A stretch of 27,478 bases of DNA, taken from NCBI GenBank assembly GCA_004802705.1, contig SGPL01000446.1, positions 1 through 27,478 on the forward strand, written 5' to 3'. The notes beneath the pieces were generated by a model. That model ran no database searches. It had not been told where the DNA came from and worked only from the letters and a program-made list of their open reading frames with translations. Positions 9,922 through 21,397 of this stretch are shown one piece after another (the stretch's first letter is position 1; every line of letters begins with the position of its first letter). Source of the DNA: Bondarzewia mesenterica (taxonomy: Eukaryota > Basidiomycota > Agaricomycetes > Russulales > Bondarzewiaceae). The translations under genes and the position numbers were made by a program.

Positions 9922-11708
9922 TCAAGCGCAATGACAAGACCTTCCGCAAATAAAACACTTTATGGTCGACGCACAACTCAGATTGAAGAAATCCTCCCGC
10001 AAAGTCATTGCACCGTCGTTCCAAGAAATTAGGTACTTGACAATTGTCAAGGTCATGAACTCGGCACTCCATCCACCCCACTCACAGATTTATCAGAGTG
10101 GCCACCAACACTCAACCAACAGATACTGACATCCACTACAATGGAAGGAGTGTGTTCCATATAGATGAAAATTAATGCCAACATTCAGCAAGTTGTTTCA
10201 GAACATTTCCAAGAACTGTTCTGAAGTCTATCAAAGCAGTCAATAAAATCAACAAGTGAGTACTAAAAATGTTTGCTCACCATGGGAGAATTAGCCATGG
10301 TGACCCGATCACCAGACATGATGCACTGAAAGATGTACCCCTCGTGAATGTTTAAAATCATGATCTAGGCACCGAGTGCTCACATGGGGCAAAGATGAGC
10401 CATGGGCTCAGGTAAGGCATGAAGAAAGAATAGCTTGATATCTATAGGTCTCCATATTGACAAGGCAGAAATAAATTAAAAAAAAAGCAAGACTCATCCC
10501 AAATTGATTTGTCTTATGAAACAGAAGAGTCAGCTTTATACAGGTATCAGAAATCACCTCGATGTCCTAAGCTTGTATTTTGAGGGCCTCATCAAAGCGT
10601 AAGAGGCACAAAAATGAGATTGTATATGCCGCATACAGTAGGCGGCAAGCTCGTCCACTGCCCCACTCATGAAGGCCTCGAGACTTCATCTTGCGAGAGA
10701 CGGGTGTATAGTCTTTGATATCCCAAACCTCGGGATTGTGATTGAAATGAAACATCTTGAGCATGATGTCCTGCAGGATAGAAGGCAGGGTGTTAAATGA
10801 GCAAATGAGATTATATATTCAAAGAGGTGAAGTACGAACTGATGTGATTGCGCGAGCACTAGTGGTGGTCTCTCTAGCACGCACCTATTTATGTAGAGTG
10901 ATCGTGAGTCGACAAGTCATGTACCATCTCGAAATGATCAAAACATGCAACATACCTTCCTTCAGTGAAGGCTGATCATGTAGGTGGAAACAACCATGGA
11001 GATCGAAGGATTACCGAGATGTTTTCTAGTAGCCTCGCTCTCATGCCGAGGCAGATTTCCAAGCCCATGTACACATCCAAATATGTAGGTTATTGCAGCT
11101 CGCATACTCTGCACATGTCCATAGGTCCCTCATGCTTCACTCGATGGCCTCTGTGAGCCGTCAAGGTGAACCTCATCACAGCTGCATGAACATGAGGTAA
11201 GAATCATGAGCACATAAATAACAGTCCATAAGGCAGGCACACCTTTGTATGATCCAAGCACAGATGAACCATGGAGCCTCACAATGTGGAGTCGAGCTGA
11301 AGAACTCCTCATCCTCTCAGATGAATCCCTGTTCTGTGATAAATTTCTGACAAGCCTGCATGAGGCTGTAGCCTGAGTGCAGGATTTTAGTTGAACGACC
11401 TTACAAAAATCAAATTGAACCCCATACCACTTGTACCCCTTGTCTGTATCCTCGCTTATGCCCTTTGATGCATTCAAGAGGACATTTTTCAACTCCCCCA
11501 GATTCAGCAGCTTTTCAATCCTGTTAGCATCCTCGTCCTCAAAATCACCACCACTCTAAATAGGCAAGGATGCCTTGGATGTGGGCAAGGACTCCTGGTC
11601 TCCATCTAAGTCATCCTCAACTTCTTCTTCACTGGGCCGCTCCCAGTCATTCTTAGGGTTGAGGGCTAGAGCAACACCAACATATTCGGGCTTAGAGAGT
11701 ACAGACAT
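9922..11708 (-). pseudogene. Tyrosine recombinase (Crypton-like integrase family), broken copy
   Basis: Read leftward from the ATG at 11708 (MSVLSKPEYVGVALALNPKN), the sequence gives an acidic linker, then CQKFITEQG, EDEEFFSSTPHCEAPWF, MRAAITYIFG, NPSISMVVSTYM, ARETTTSARAIT, the core LLYAAYTISFLCLLRFDEAL, KLTLLFHKTNQFG, SEQFLEMF, YGTHSFHCSGCQYL, ICEWGGWSAEF, LTIVKYLISW and a Cys-rich end (CFICGRSCHC), stopping at 9922. Tyrosine recombinases cut and rejoin DNA with an Arg...His-x-x-Arg...Tyr set. Here Arg (10597-10599), His (10150-10152) and Tyr (10033-10035) remain, but the second Arg is His (CAT at 10141-10143). About eight in-frame stops occur, several where relatives have Arg. Introns interrupt it, for example near 10760-10830. 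The assignment rests on motif order recalled from basidiomycete homologues. Confidence 0.68.
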
Positions 11709-11970
11709 GTTAACAATGTTCACAAGTGGTTGGGAGCACGTAGGAGGTCAGAGGCAAGAGAAGAAGAGGGCAAGCCCCTCTAGCTCTTCAGACAAGTTGG
11801 GAATGAAGCTGATGACAAAGCAACCAGTGCTCAGCCCACGTCAAAATTAAGGTCAAAATTCACATTTCTATTTCTCCACGATTTTTTTAATAAAAATTTA
11901 AGAAAGCAACTACAATATGTGATTGTGTAGCAGTAACTAATTAACTAATTGACTTGTTAATACTGGCCCG
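11709..11970. other. Spacer between recombinase start and minisatellite
   Basis: This is the upstream region of the leftward recombinase. It holds AT-rich sequence around 11880-11960 and no recognisable gene. The frame 11575-11850 (+) is antisense to the recombinase N-terminus and its leader. Confidence 0.4.
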
Positions 11971-12900
11971 CTATGTCAAAATGGCAGGCAAAAGGGGGTA
12001 CCTGCGTGACTGTAAGCACTCGCCGTATTGAAATGGCAGAGCGAGAGGATACCTGCGTGAATTATGAGTGCCCACTGTGTTGAAACAGTGGGTGAGGGGG
12101 CATTTGGGTGGCTGTGAGCACTTGCTGTGTTAAAATGGCAAAGTGAGAGGGTATCTGCGTGAATTACGAGTGCCTGCTATGTTGAAACAGTGGGCAAGGG
12201 GGCATCTGAGTGGCCGCGAGCACCCACTGTGTTGAAACAGTGGAGTAAAAGGATACCTGCATCAACCACAAGTGCCTGCTGTATTGAAACAGTGGGCGAG
12301 GGGGCACTTGGATGGCTGTGAGCACCCACCGTGTTAAAACGGCAGAGCGAGAGGATACCTGCATGAACTACAGGTCGACACAGTGGACGCTCGTGGCCAC
12401 CATGTTAAAACAGTGGATGAGGGGGCATCTGGGTAGCCATGAGCACCTGCTGTGTCGAAATGGCAGAGCAAAAGGATACCTGTATAAACCACAAGTGCCC
12501 ACCGTGTTAAAACGATAGGCAAGGGGGCATCTGAGGGGCTACGAGCACCTGCCATGTTGAAATGGTGCTGAGCAGAGTGAGAGGGTATCTGCATGAACCA
12601 TGAGTGCCCGCCATGTTGAAATGGTGGGTAAGGGGGCACCTGAGTGGCCGCGAGTGCCCGCCATGTTAAAACAGTGGAGCAAAAGGGTACCTGTGTGAAC
12701 CACAAGTGCCCACTGTGTTGAAATAGTGGGTGAGGGGGCATCTGGGTGGCTGTGAGCACCTGCCATGTTAAAATAGCACCAGACAGAGTGAGAAGGTATC
12801 TGCGTGAACCATGGGTGCCCGTCATGTTGAAACGGTGAGTGAGGGGGTACCTGCGTGATCTACAAGCACTCACTATGTCGAAATGGTGGGCAAGTGGGCA
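11971..12900. repeat. Minisatellite: about 18 units of 51 bp in 102-bp dimers
   Basis: The anchor GT(G/A)TTGAAA/TTAAAA recurs at about 12025, 12077, 12127, 12179, 12229, 12280, 12331, 12402, 12452, 12504, 12554, 12613, 12664, 12716, 12767, 12826 and 12876, usually 50-52 bp apart. Two unit types mostly alternate: one with GAGAGGATACCTGCGTGAA, the other with GAGGGGGCATCTGGGTGGC. The array is therefore a dimeric repeat of about 102 bp. Three spacings of 59-71 bp mark insertions. Because 51 is a multiple of three, long open frames run through it (for example 12334-12984 on the minus strand); these are artefacts. Confidence 0.85.
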
Positions 12901-13260
12901 AGGAGAAAAAAAAAAGGAGAGGGTGGATGGACTTGCTTGCACTGACCCATCGCCGCTGTCCACACTCCCCAGCTTGTCCATCACATCTCTCTTCCCTCTC
13001 TTTCCATCCTATCCACTGTCCAAGATGAGTGCGAGTGCTCAGGGCTCATGGATGCATACAATAGCATTGGCGCTGTCATGCATTGTTGTGCATTCACATT
13101 GTCATGCATCAGCGTAGTTGTATGTCAGCATCATCATGCATCGGCATGCATGGCTGTGCATGGCCAGTTCATTGGGCTGCACGCATAGTGCATGCATGCA
13201 GGGGAGGTGGCGAGGAGGGAGAGATGGAGGGAGAGAGAGAGGGGAGAAAGAGGAGAGAAG
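12901..13260. repeat. Low-complexity DNA rich in ATGCA/GCATGC and purine runs
   Basis: 13050-13205 is crowded with TGCA-centred words (ATGCATTG, ATGCATCAG, GCATGCATGG, GCATGCATGC). From about 13205 to 13265 the plus strand is almost entirely purine (GGAGGGAGAGA-type). No gene is visible. The stretch marks the right edge of the repeat-laden half. Confidence 0.45.
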
Positions 13261-14176
13261 GAACGGAGTTGGAAAGCCACTGTGGCTGTTGCCACAGCGC
13301 TCAGCCCCCATGCCGAAGGTGCCAAGAACGTGTTGTAGACGCGTTTGAACGTCTTTTTTCCTGGCTGCGACAGTCGTAGTGGGGTTCTGGCTGGCAGCTG
13401 AGTGCCAGTTGCACCCCACAAAACCCGCTTCATACCAGAAAAAAAGATGCTCTGACACGTGAACAAGATGTTCTCGTCTTGCGGCGTCTTCGGCATGTGG
13501 GAATTTTCAAACTCTGCTGAGTGCGTCTCAGCCACGCGCTGTGAGGGCATTGTAGAGAGCCGTGTTGTGTCCCCCTCCTTCTATCCCTCCCCTCTTGCCC
13601 TGCACACCATGTCTCTCAGCGGCGCCCGACCTCTCCTCAGTCTCGTCTTTTGTTGCCTTTTTTTTCGTGCCTTTTTTAGGCCTCAAAAACGGGTTTTCTC
13701 TCGGTACTACAGCAACACCCCATGTGAGCCATTTTTGCCCTTGATTTTGGTCATCTATTCTCTATTTTCACGTCGCGCATATGCGTGCCGCCCCTCTTCC
13801 CCCTCACCTACTCCCTTCCCTCCACCATGCTGAGCACCTGTGTCGTGCGCATCTGCAGATGCAGGCCATCGTGCTCGCCTGCCTTTTCAGGACACCGGGA
13901 GAGACCGGGAGTCAGAACGGTTCCGCGGTGGCGGCGGCACGGCGGCATCGCGGCATCGCGGCGCCGCGCGGGTTCAACGGGAGGGGGTGACACGCGGTTC
14001 CGTGACGGGATGTGACGGTGACCGTCTTTTCGACCGTCCGAAGCCCGACTTCCTGCAAGCCATAAATTTTCACGTCCTGTCTTGACTCTGAACCTGTACC
14101 AGCACCTCCTGAGCCCTTCTCTCCCTGAACTCACCAGCGCTTCTACAGGCTTTCTCTGCTCTCATCTCACAGGTCT
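13261..14176 (+). promoter_or_regulatory. Upstream region of the glutamate synthase gene
   Basis: No conserved coding frame is visible. Pyrimidine tracts (13560-13690), a CpG-dense block at 13922-13975 with GGCATCGC repeated, and a TATA-like CATAAATTTT at 14061, 116 bp before the ATG, suit a fungal promoter and leader. The leader from 14085 is pyrimidine-rich. A CACAG just before the start codon could be a 5'UTR splice acceptor. I found no convincing cluster of GATA-factor sites. Confidence 0.4.
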
Positions 14177-17100
14177 ATGGCCCTCGACTCTTCTCCTATC
14201 TCTGACGATTCTTCGCTTCCTCTAGTTGAGGAGAACGCTTCCCCCAGTGCTATTGACAGTTTCAATGCCGTCCAGCGCGACCCTTCGTCCTGGTCTGGCG
14301 CTATGCCCGCCAGCCAGGGTCTCTACTCAAACGAGCTTGAGAAGGACGCCTGTGGTGTCGGCTTCATCTGCCATATCAAGGGAGAACCGAGTCACAAAAT
14401 CGTCTCCGATGCCAGACAGCTCCTGTGCGCCATGACCCATCGTGGTGCGACCGGTGCCGATAGCCGTGATGGTGATGGTGCCGGCGTTATGACTGCTATT
14501 CCTCACCTCTTCTTTAAGCGCGAGGCTGAGAGGGACATCGGTTGCACCCTTCCCGAGCCCGGCGAATACGCTGTCGGCAACGTCTTCTTCAAAGCCAATG
14601 ATCCCATTCAACTTCAGAAGCAGCAGTCTGTCTTCGCTAGCCTAGCCAGCGACCTAGGCCTCAGGGTCCTCGGCTGGCGAGAAGTCCCTACTGATGGTTC
14701 CATCTTGGGTCCGGCCGCGAGCAGCAAAGAACCTGTCATCCTTCAGCCCTTCGTCGTTTTCCGCTCGCATTACGGTGATGGTAACCACAGTCAAGGAGGT
14801 GCGTTTGACGCAAAGTCTTTCGAGCGGCAACTCTACGTTCTCCGCAAGCACGCGACGCATAGCATGTTTGTAATTTCCTGTTCTTATGACTGCTACAACC
14901 CGAGCTCAACTTCCCGGACTTGCCTCCCGTATAAAGTACGCTCGCGAAGGGATTCTATGTTTGTTCCCTGTCCTCGAAGAACATCGTCTACAAGGGTCAG
15001 CTGACGCCCCCTCAAGTTTACAATTACTATCATGACCTCAATCACGTTCTGTATCGTTCTCATTTCACGTTGGTTCATTCTCGTTTCTCGACCAATACAT
15101 TCCCGAGTTGGGATCGCGCTCAGCCCATGAGATGGGCCGCACATAATGGTTCGTAAAAGCACGCTCGAGATACGAGGTAAGCCTATTACTGACATCACCG
15201 CTGATAGGCGAAATCAACACTGTGCGGGGGAACAAAAATTGGATGCGCGCTCGTGAGGGTGTGATCACGTCGACGCTCTTCGGCGATCAGCTTGATCTTC
15301 TGTACCCCATCATCGAAGCCGGTGGCTCTGACTCTGCCGCGTTCGACAATGTCTTGGAGTTGCTCGTAGTCAATGGCGTCCTAACTTTGCCAGAAGCTGT
15401 CATGATGCTCATTCCCGAGGCATGGCAGGGCAACGAGCACATGGAGCCCGAGAAGGCGGCGTTCTACAACTGGGCTGCTTGCCTTCAGGAACCATGGGAT
15501 GGCCCAGCTCTCTTCGCATTCTCGGATGGCCGATACTGCGGTGCAAACTTGGATCGCAATGGNCTGCGGCCTTGCCGTTTCGTCGTCACGAACGAAGACA
15601 TCATGGTGTGCGCCTCCGAAGTCGGCGCCCTCTTCATCTCTCCAGAGAAAGTTGTTCAGAAAGGCCGCCTCAANCCCGGCCGCATGCTCCTCGTCGACAC
15701 GGTTGAAGGCCGCATCGTGGACGATAAGGAACTNAAGCGCACGACTGCNCGCAAGCAGAACTTCGCGTCCTGGGTCGAGACGAACATGCTCTTGGTTCCC
15801 AANATCGTCAAGCGTGTCCAGCGCATCCAGTCCATCGCCGCTCGCCCCGACAGCGTCCCCCTCAGCACTGACCCCAAACTTCTCGCCTTTGGCTTCACTG
15901 TCGAGCAGCTCAACCTGCTCATGCTTCCCATGGTCACCGATGGTAAGGAAGCTTTGGGTTCCATGGGCAATGACGCGCCTCTTGCGGCAATGGCGACGCA
16001 GCCTCGTATCATCTACGACTACTTCCGTCAGCTCTTCGCCCAGGTCACCAATCCCCCTATCGACCCCATCCGAGAGAGCATTGTGATGTCTCTCGAGTGC
16101 TACGTCGGACCTGAGGGCAATCTCCTCGAGATGAAGCCGGAACANTGCCACCGCATACTCCTTCCCTCTCCCGTCATTTCGATTGAGGAGATGAACGCGA
16201 TGAAGANCCTCAAGATCGCGTACTCTACGTGGCCTTCGCGTACGATTGATATNACGTTCCCGAAGGAGGAGGGCTTGCCCGGATACAAAGTCGCACTCGA
16301 CCGCGTCTGCCGCGAGGCGACTGAAGCCATCGAGGAGGGCATCAAGGTCATCATTCTGTCAGACCGCGAGACTGGGCCTTCACGTGTTCCATTGTCTGCG
16401 CTCGTTGCTTGCGGTGGCGTTCATCACCATCTCGTCTTGCAGAAGAAGCGTGCCAAGGTCGCACTCATGGTTGAGACCGCCGAGGCGAGGGAGGTTCATC
16501 ATATCTGCGTGCTCTTGGGCTACGGCGCGGACGCGATCTGCCCATGGCTGATGATAGAGGTTGTCCACAAGATTTTCCGAGAGGGCTTGTGAGTAAATGT
16601 CTGCCCTGCCATATTCTGCCGCGGAGTGCTCATCTCTTTTNTTCACTNCGTTTTAGAGTGAAAGACAANAAGACACTAGACGAGATCATGAAAAATTATT
16701 GCAAGTCCGTCGACAACGGTATCTTGAAGGTCATGTCCAAGATGGGTATCTCGACGCTTCAGTCCTACAAGGGCGCCCAGATNTTCGAGGCACTCGGTCT
16801 TCACACGGAGGTTATCGACCGCTGCTTCATCGGCACNGCTAGTCGCATTGAGGGAGCCACCTTCGATCTTCTTGCTATGGACGCATTCGAGCTGCACGAG
16901 CGCGGCTGGCCGTCTCGCGAGACTATTATACCCCCCGGGATGCCCGAATCTGGAGAATACCACTGGCGCGATGGCGGCGAACCCCACATCAACGACCCNT
17001 CGAGTATCGCGAACCTCCAGGACGCTGTGCACGAGAAGAACCAGAAGGCGTACGATGCTTACGCACAGAACGCAAACAANCAGGCCAAGCGTATCCAGCT

Positions 17101-20100
17101 CCGTGGTCTGCTTGATTTCCGGTACGAGAGCGCCACTCCCATNCCCATCGACCAGGTCGAACCGTGGAACGAGATTGTGCGTCGCTTCGTCACTGGTGCT
17201 ATGTCGTATGGTTCAATCTCTATGGAAGCCCACTCGACGCTCGCGATTGCGATGAACCGTCTCGGAGGCAAATCGAACACGGGTGAGGGAGGTGAGGACG
17301 CTGAGAGATCGCTGGTGTTGAGCAATGGGGACACGATGCGCTCTGCCATTAAACAGGTTGCCTCTGGTCGCTTCGGTGTGACCTCCAACTACCTCGCCGA
17401 CTCCGATGAGCTGCAGATCAAGATGGCCCAGGGTGCGAAGCCTGGTGAGGGTGGNGAGCTTCCCGGGCANAAGGTNTCTGGTTCCATTGCTCGCACGCGT
17501 CACTCCACNGCTGGCGTNGGCCTCATCTCCCCACCTCCNCACCACGACATCTACTCNATNGAGGATCTCAAGCAGTTGATCTACGACCTNAAGTGCTCTA
17601 ANCCTCGCNCTCGTGTTTCCGTGAAGCTCGTCTCCGAAGTTGGTGTCGGGATCGTCGCAAGCGGTGTNGCGAANGCGAAGGCNGACCACATCCTCATCTC
17701 TGGACACGACGGTGGAACTGGTGCCTCTCGCTGGACTGGTATCAAGAATGCGGGTCTTCCNTGGGAGCTCGGNTTGGCCGAGACTCATCAGACGCTCGTC
17801 TTGAATGACTTGCGTGGTCGTGTAANCGTGCAGTCTGATGGTCANATCCGNACAGGTCGTGACATTGCNGTCGCGTGNCTTCTCGGAGCGGAAGANTGGG
17901 GTTTNGCTACGACNCCTCTTATCGCCATGGGATGTATCATGATGAGAAAGTGCCATCGTATGTACTCGTTNGATCTTTTTACCNCCGATTTCGTCTTCTC
18001 ACGATCCATTTAATNTTAGTAAACACTTGCCCAGTTGGTATCGCCACTCAGGACCCTCAACTNCGTGCCAAGTTCGCTGGTCAGCCTGAGCATGTCATCA
18101 ACTTCTTCTACTATNTGGCAGAAGAGCTCCGTGGGTACATGGCGAAGCTTGGGTTCCGCACTATCAANGAGATGGTNGGACGTGCGGATATGCTCAAGGT
18201 CGATGANAAGCTTCGTACTCCGAAGACNGCCCACCTCGACNTGTCNGCGATCCTCAAGCCNGCATGGCAGATGCGCCCAGGTGCAGCGACGTACCGCGTC
18301 CGTCAACAAGACCACAAGCTCTACATTCGTCTGGANAANAAGTTCATTGANGAGTCAGAGCCTGCTCTCACCAAGGGTCTTCCCGTTCATATAGAGTGCG
18401 ACGTNACGAACACTGATCGTGCCCTCGGCACCACCCTTTCATACCGCGTTTCTAAACTTTACGGCGAAGAAGGACTCCCCAAGGATACTATTCACATCAA
18501 CATGAAGGGATCCGCGGGNCAATCTTGCGGGGCGTTCCTCGCACCAGGTATCACCATTGAGCTCGAAGGTGATGCTAACGATTACGTCGGAAAGGGTCTG
18601 TCNGGCGGCCGCCTCGTTGTTTATCCCCCTCGTCAGTCAACCTTCAAGGCCGAGGAGAATATCATCATCGGCAATGTCTGTCTCTACGGCGCCACGTCNG
18701 GCGAAGCATTCATCCGCGGTATCGCCGCAGAGCGGTTCGCTGTGCGTAACTCTGGTGCGAATGCTGTTGTGGAGGGCATGGGTGATCATGGCTGCGAGTA
18801 CATGACTGGAGGCAGGGTTGTTGTCCTTGGTATCACTGGACGTAACTTCGCTGCTGGTATGAGCGGAGGAATTGCCTATGTTCTTGACATGGCGCACACG
18901 TTNGCCTATAAAGTGAACTTGGAAATGGTGGAGCTTGGGAAGGTCACTGAGCCTCGTGAGATTGCGGAGCTTCGCAGCCTCATTGAGGACCATCGCCANT
19001 ACACCGGTTCTGAGGTCGCCGATCGCGTCCTTCGTGATTTCCATCANCTTCTGCCCCTTTTCGTGCGTGTCATGCCCCTCGATTACAAGCGGGTTCTCGA
19101 GGAGCAGGCNGCGAAGGCCAAAGAAGAGAAGATGCGCCACAGTGCCATCGACCTCGTGCCGTCCAGGACTGCCAGTCAGGTCGACCTTGCTTCTGAGGGC
19201 TTGGAGGATATCCTCCTCCCGAAGGAGCCTCAAGCCAATTCATTGGTTCCCCACCACAGGAGGCACGAGCCGTCCGTGATCGATCTGGAGGACTCGATGG
19301 TCGACGAGGCTGCGACCAAGCAGCGTTTGCACAAGTTGGACAAGACTCGTGGCTTCATGAAGTACAAGCGTCTCGGAGAAGCGTACCGACCCCCTCGTAA
19401 GCGCACCAAGGACTGGAAGGAGATTTCCACACGTCTTACCGAGAGTGAGCTCAAGTACCAGTCCGCGCGTTGCATGGATTGTGGNGTTCCCTTCTGCCAG
19501 TCTGACACTGGTTGCCCNATNTCCAATGTCATTCCCAAGTGGAATGACCTGGTCTTCAAGGGCCAATGGCAGGATGCGCTGAACCGTTTATTGTTGACCA
19601 ACAACTTCCCNGAGTTCACGGGANGAGTCTGCCCCGCGCCTTGTGAAGGTGCGTGCGTGCTCGGCATNAACGAGCAGCCCGTCGGTATCAAGAGCATTGA
19701 GTGCGCCATCATTGACAAGGTATATCTNGCATCATGACTTCGCTATCACCCAAATACTGACGTCGCCATGCAAAGGGCTTCGAGATGGGATGGATGGCTC
19801 CCAAGCCGCCAACCTTCAGCACTGGCAAGAGCGTTGCGGTCATCGGCGCGGGCCCTGCAGGATTGGCCTGCGCTGATCAGTTGAACAAGGCCGGATACAA
19901 GGTCACCGTCTACGATCGGAACGATCGCCTAGGCGGATTGCTCATGTACGGCATTCCGAAGTACGTGTAATTGTCCTTTATCTGTGGGAAAACGTGTACT
20001 CAAAGAGTTCATGATCAGCATGAAACTCGACAAATCGGTTGTCCAACGCCGCCTTGACCTCATGGCTGCCGAGGGTGTGGTATGTTTTAGCCNTCAATGT

Positions 20101-21397
20101 CATTGTCGCTGCTCCTCAAAGCATTTTTGAACAGAGGTTTGTCCCGAACGCACACGTCGGGATTGATGTCGACATCGAGGACATCCGGGTCGAGAACGAT
20201 GCACTTGTCCTGTGTACTGGTGCAACTTGGCCTCGCGATCTTAAGATCCCCGGACGCGACGCTGATGGCATCCACTTTGCCATGGAGTTCCTCCAGGTAT
20301 GTTCACGTCTGTTTCTACTGTCGGCTTCGGTTCTGAGCTCACATTCTAAACTTAAGTTGAACACCGCGTCACTTCTTGACTCTGAGCTTCAGAATGCCAG
20401 CTACATCAGTGCGAAGGGCAAGGATGTCATCGTCATTGGTGGAGGCGATACCGGTAACGACTGTATCGGTACTGCTATGCGTCATGGTGCGAAGTCCGTC
20501 ACGAACTTCGAGCTTCTCCCCAAGCCTCCCGTGTCGCGGGGTAGGGACAACCCATGGCCCCAATGGCCAAGGTAGGACAGCTATTGTGTTGAGATTCGTC
20601 TTGAACACTCACATCTGGTTCATTAGGGTCTTCCGCACTGACTACGGCCATACCGAGGTTGCTGCACACTTCGGCGATGGTGCGCCTTTCTCTTTATCTG
20701 CGCTGCATTCGCTTATCATCTACTGTTCTTGGTAGATCCTCGCGAGTACTGCATCTCGACTAAGGAGTTTGTTCTGGGCGAAGATGGCAAGCTCAAGGGC
20801 TTGAACACAGGTAAGGCTTAACATGATCCTTAAGTAACGATAAGATTGATGCCATTGCGTATCTATATAGTCCGTGTGGAGTGGACCAAGGACAGCGGTG
20901 GTCGCTGGAAGATGGAGGAGGTCCCCGGCTCCGAAAAGTTCTTCCCTGCGCAACTCGTATTCCTCGCGCTCGGTTTCCTCGGGCCACAGCCTGATGCGAT
21001 CAAGGCTCTCAATGTCAAGCAGGACGCGCGCTCGAACATCCAGACGCCTGCCAAGAAGTACTCCACCAATATCGAGGGAGTCTTTGCTGCTGGTGACTGT
21101 CGGCGCGGCCAATCGTTAATCGTCTGGGGTATCAAGTGAGTTTTTCCTGGAGACTATTTCGATAGGTTCTCGTTTACTCATCTTCGTACTACAGCGAGGG
21201 GCGCGGTGCCGCTGCCGAAGTTGATGCCTGGCTCGTGGGGAACACCAGGCTCCCCAGTGCCGGAGGTATCAAGACGAGGGTGAGTATCTTGCATGCTGAC
21301 CTGTACCAGTGCACGCATCTCACGCTACGTCTTGTNACAGGTCTTCGTGCCTCCTCCGACCAAGGTCGCCGCGCAGGCTCTCCTCGTCGAGGCTTGA
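14177..21397 (+). CDS. GLT1: NADH-dependent glutamate synthase (GOGAT), 14 exons, about 2,146 aa
   Basis: It converts glutamine plus 2-oxoglutarate to two glutamates using NADH, the second step of the GS/GOGAT ammonia route. My exons: 14177-14865, 14937-15148, 15208-16588, 16657-17957, 18020-19719, 19776-19960, 20019-20079, 20135-20296, 20357-20571, 20627-20679, 20736-20810, 20871-21135, 21195-21279, 21341-21397. They total 6,441 nt, divisible by three, and yeast Glt1 has a similar length. A propeptide precedes the amidotransferase nucleophile Cys59 (KDACGVGF). The FMN/synthase domain carries [20 protein letters not shown] (about 940) and [11 protein letters not shown]. The 3Fe-4S cysteines C1187, C1193 and C1198 have the family's x5/x4 spacing. 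The GXGXG domain follows (about 1250-1500). The fused small subunit has 4Fe-4S cysteines from C1679, a first Rossmann VIGAGPAG (about 1783) and a second VIGGGDTG (about 1921). No stops or frameshifts; many Ns lie at silent sites. Intron 1 has odd borders. Confidence 0.96.

Noticed and set aside
11971..12900. Regularly spaced repeats as a CRISPR array
   Set aside because: The units are contiguous and diverged with no unique spacers between identical repeats, and the genome is eukaryotic.
12334..12984. 216-residue minus-strand frame with repeated FQH/TRW motifs
   Set aside because: It is produced by the 51-bp minisatellite, whose unit length is a multiple of three. No start context, composition or family supports a gene.
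13083..14134. Several overlapping frames upstream of the glutamate synthase gene
   Set aside because: They follow purine or CpG-rich low-complexity DNA, overlap on both strands and contain no recognisable domain.
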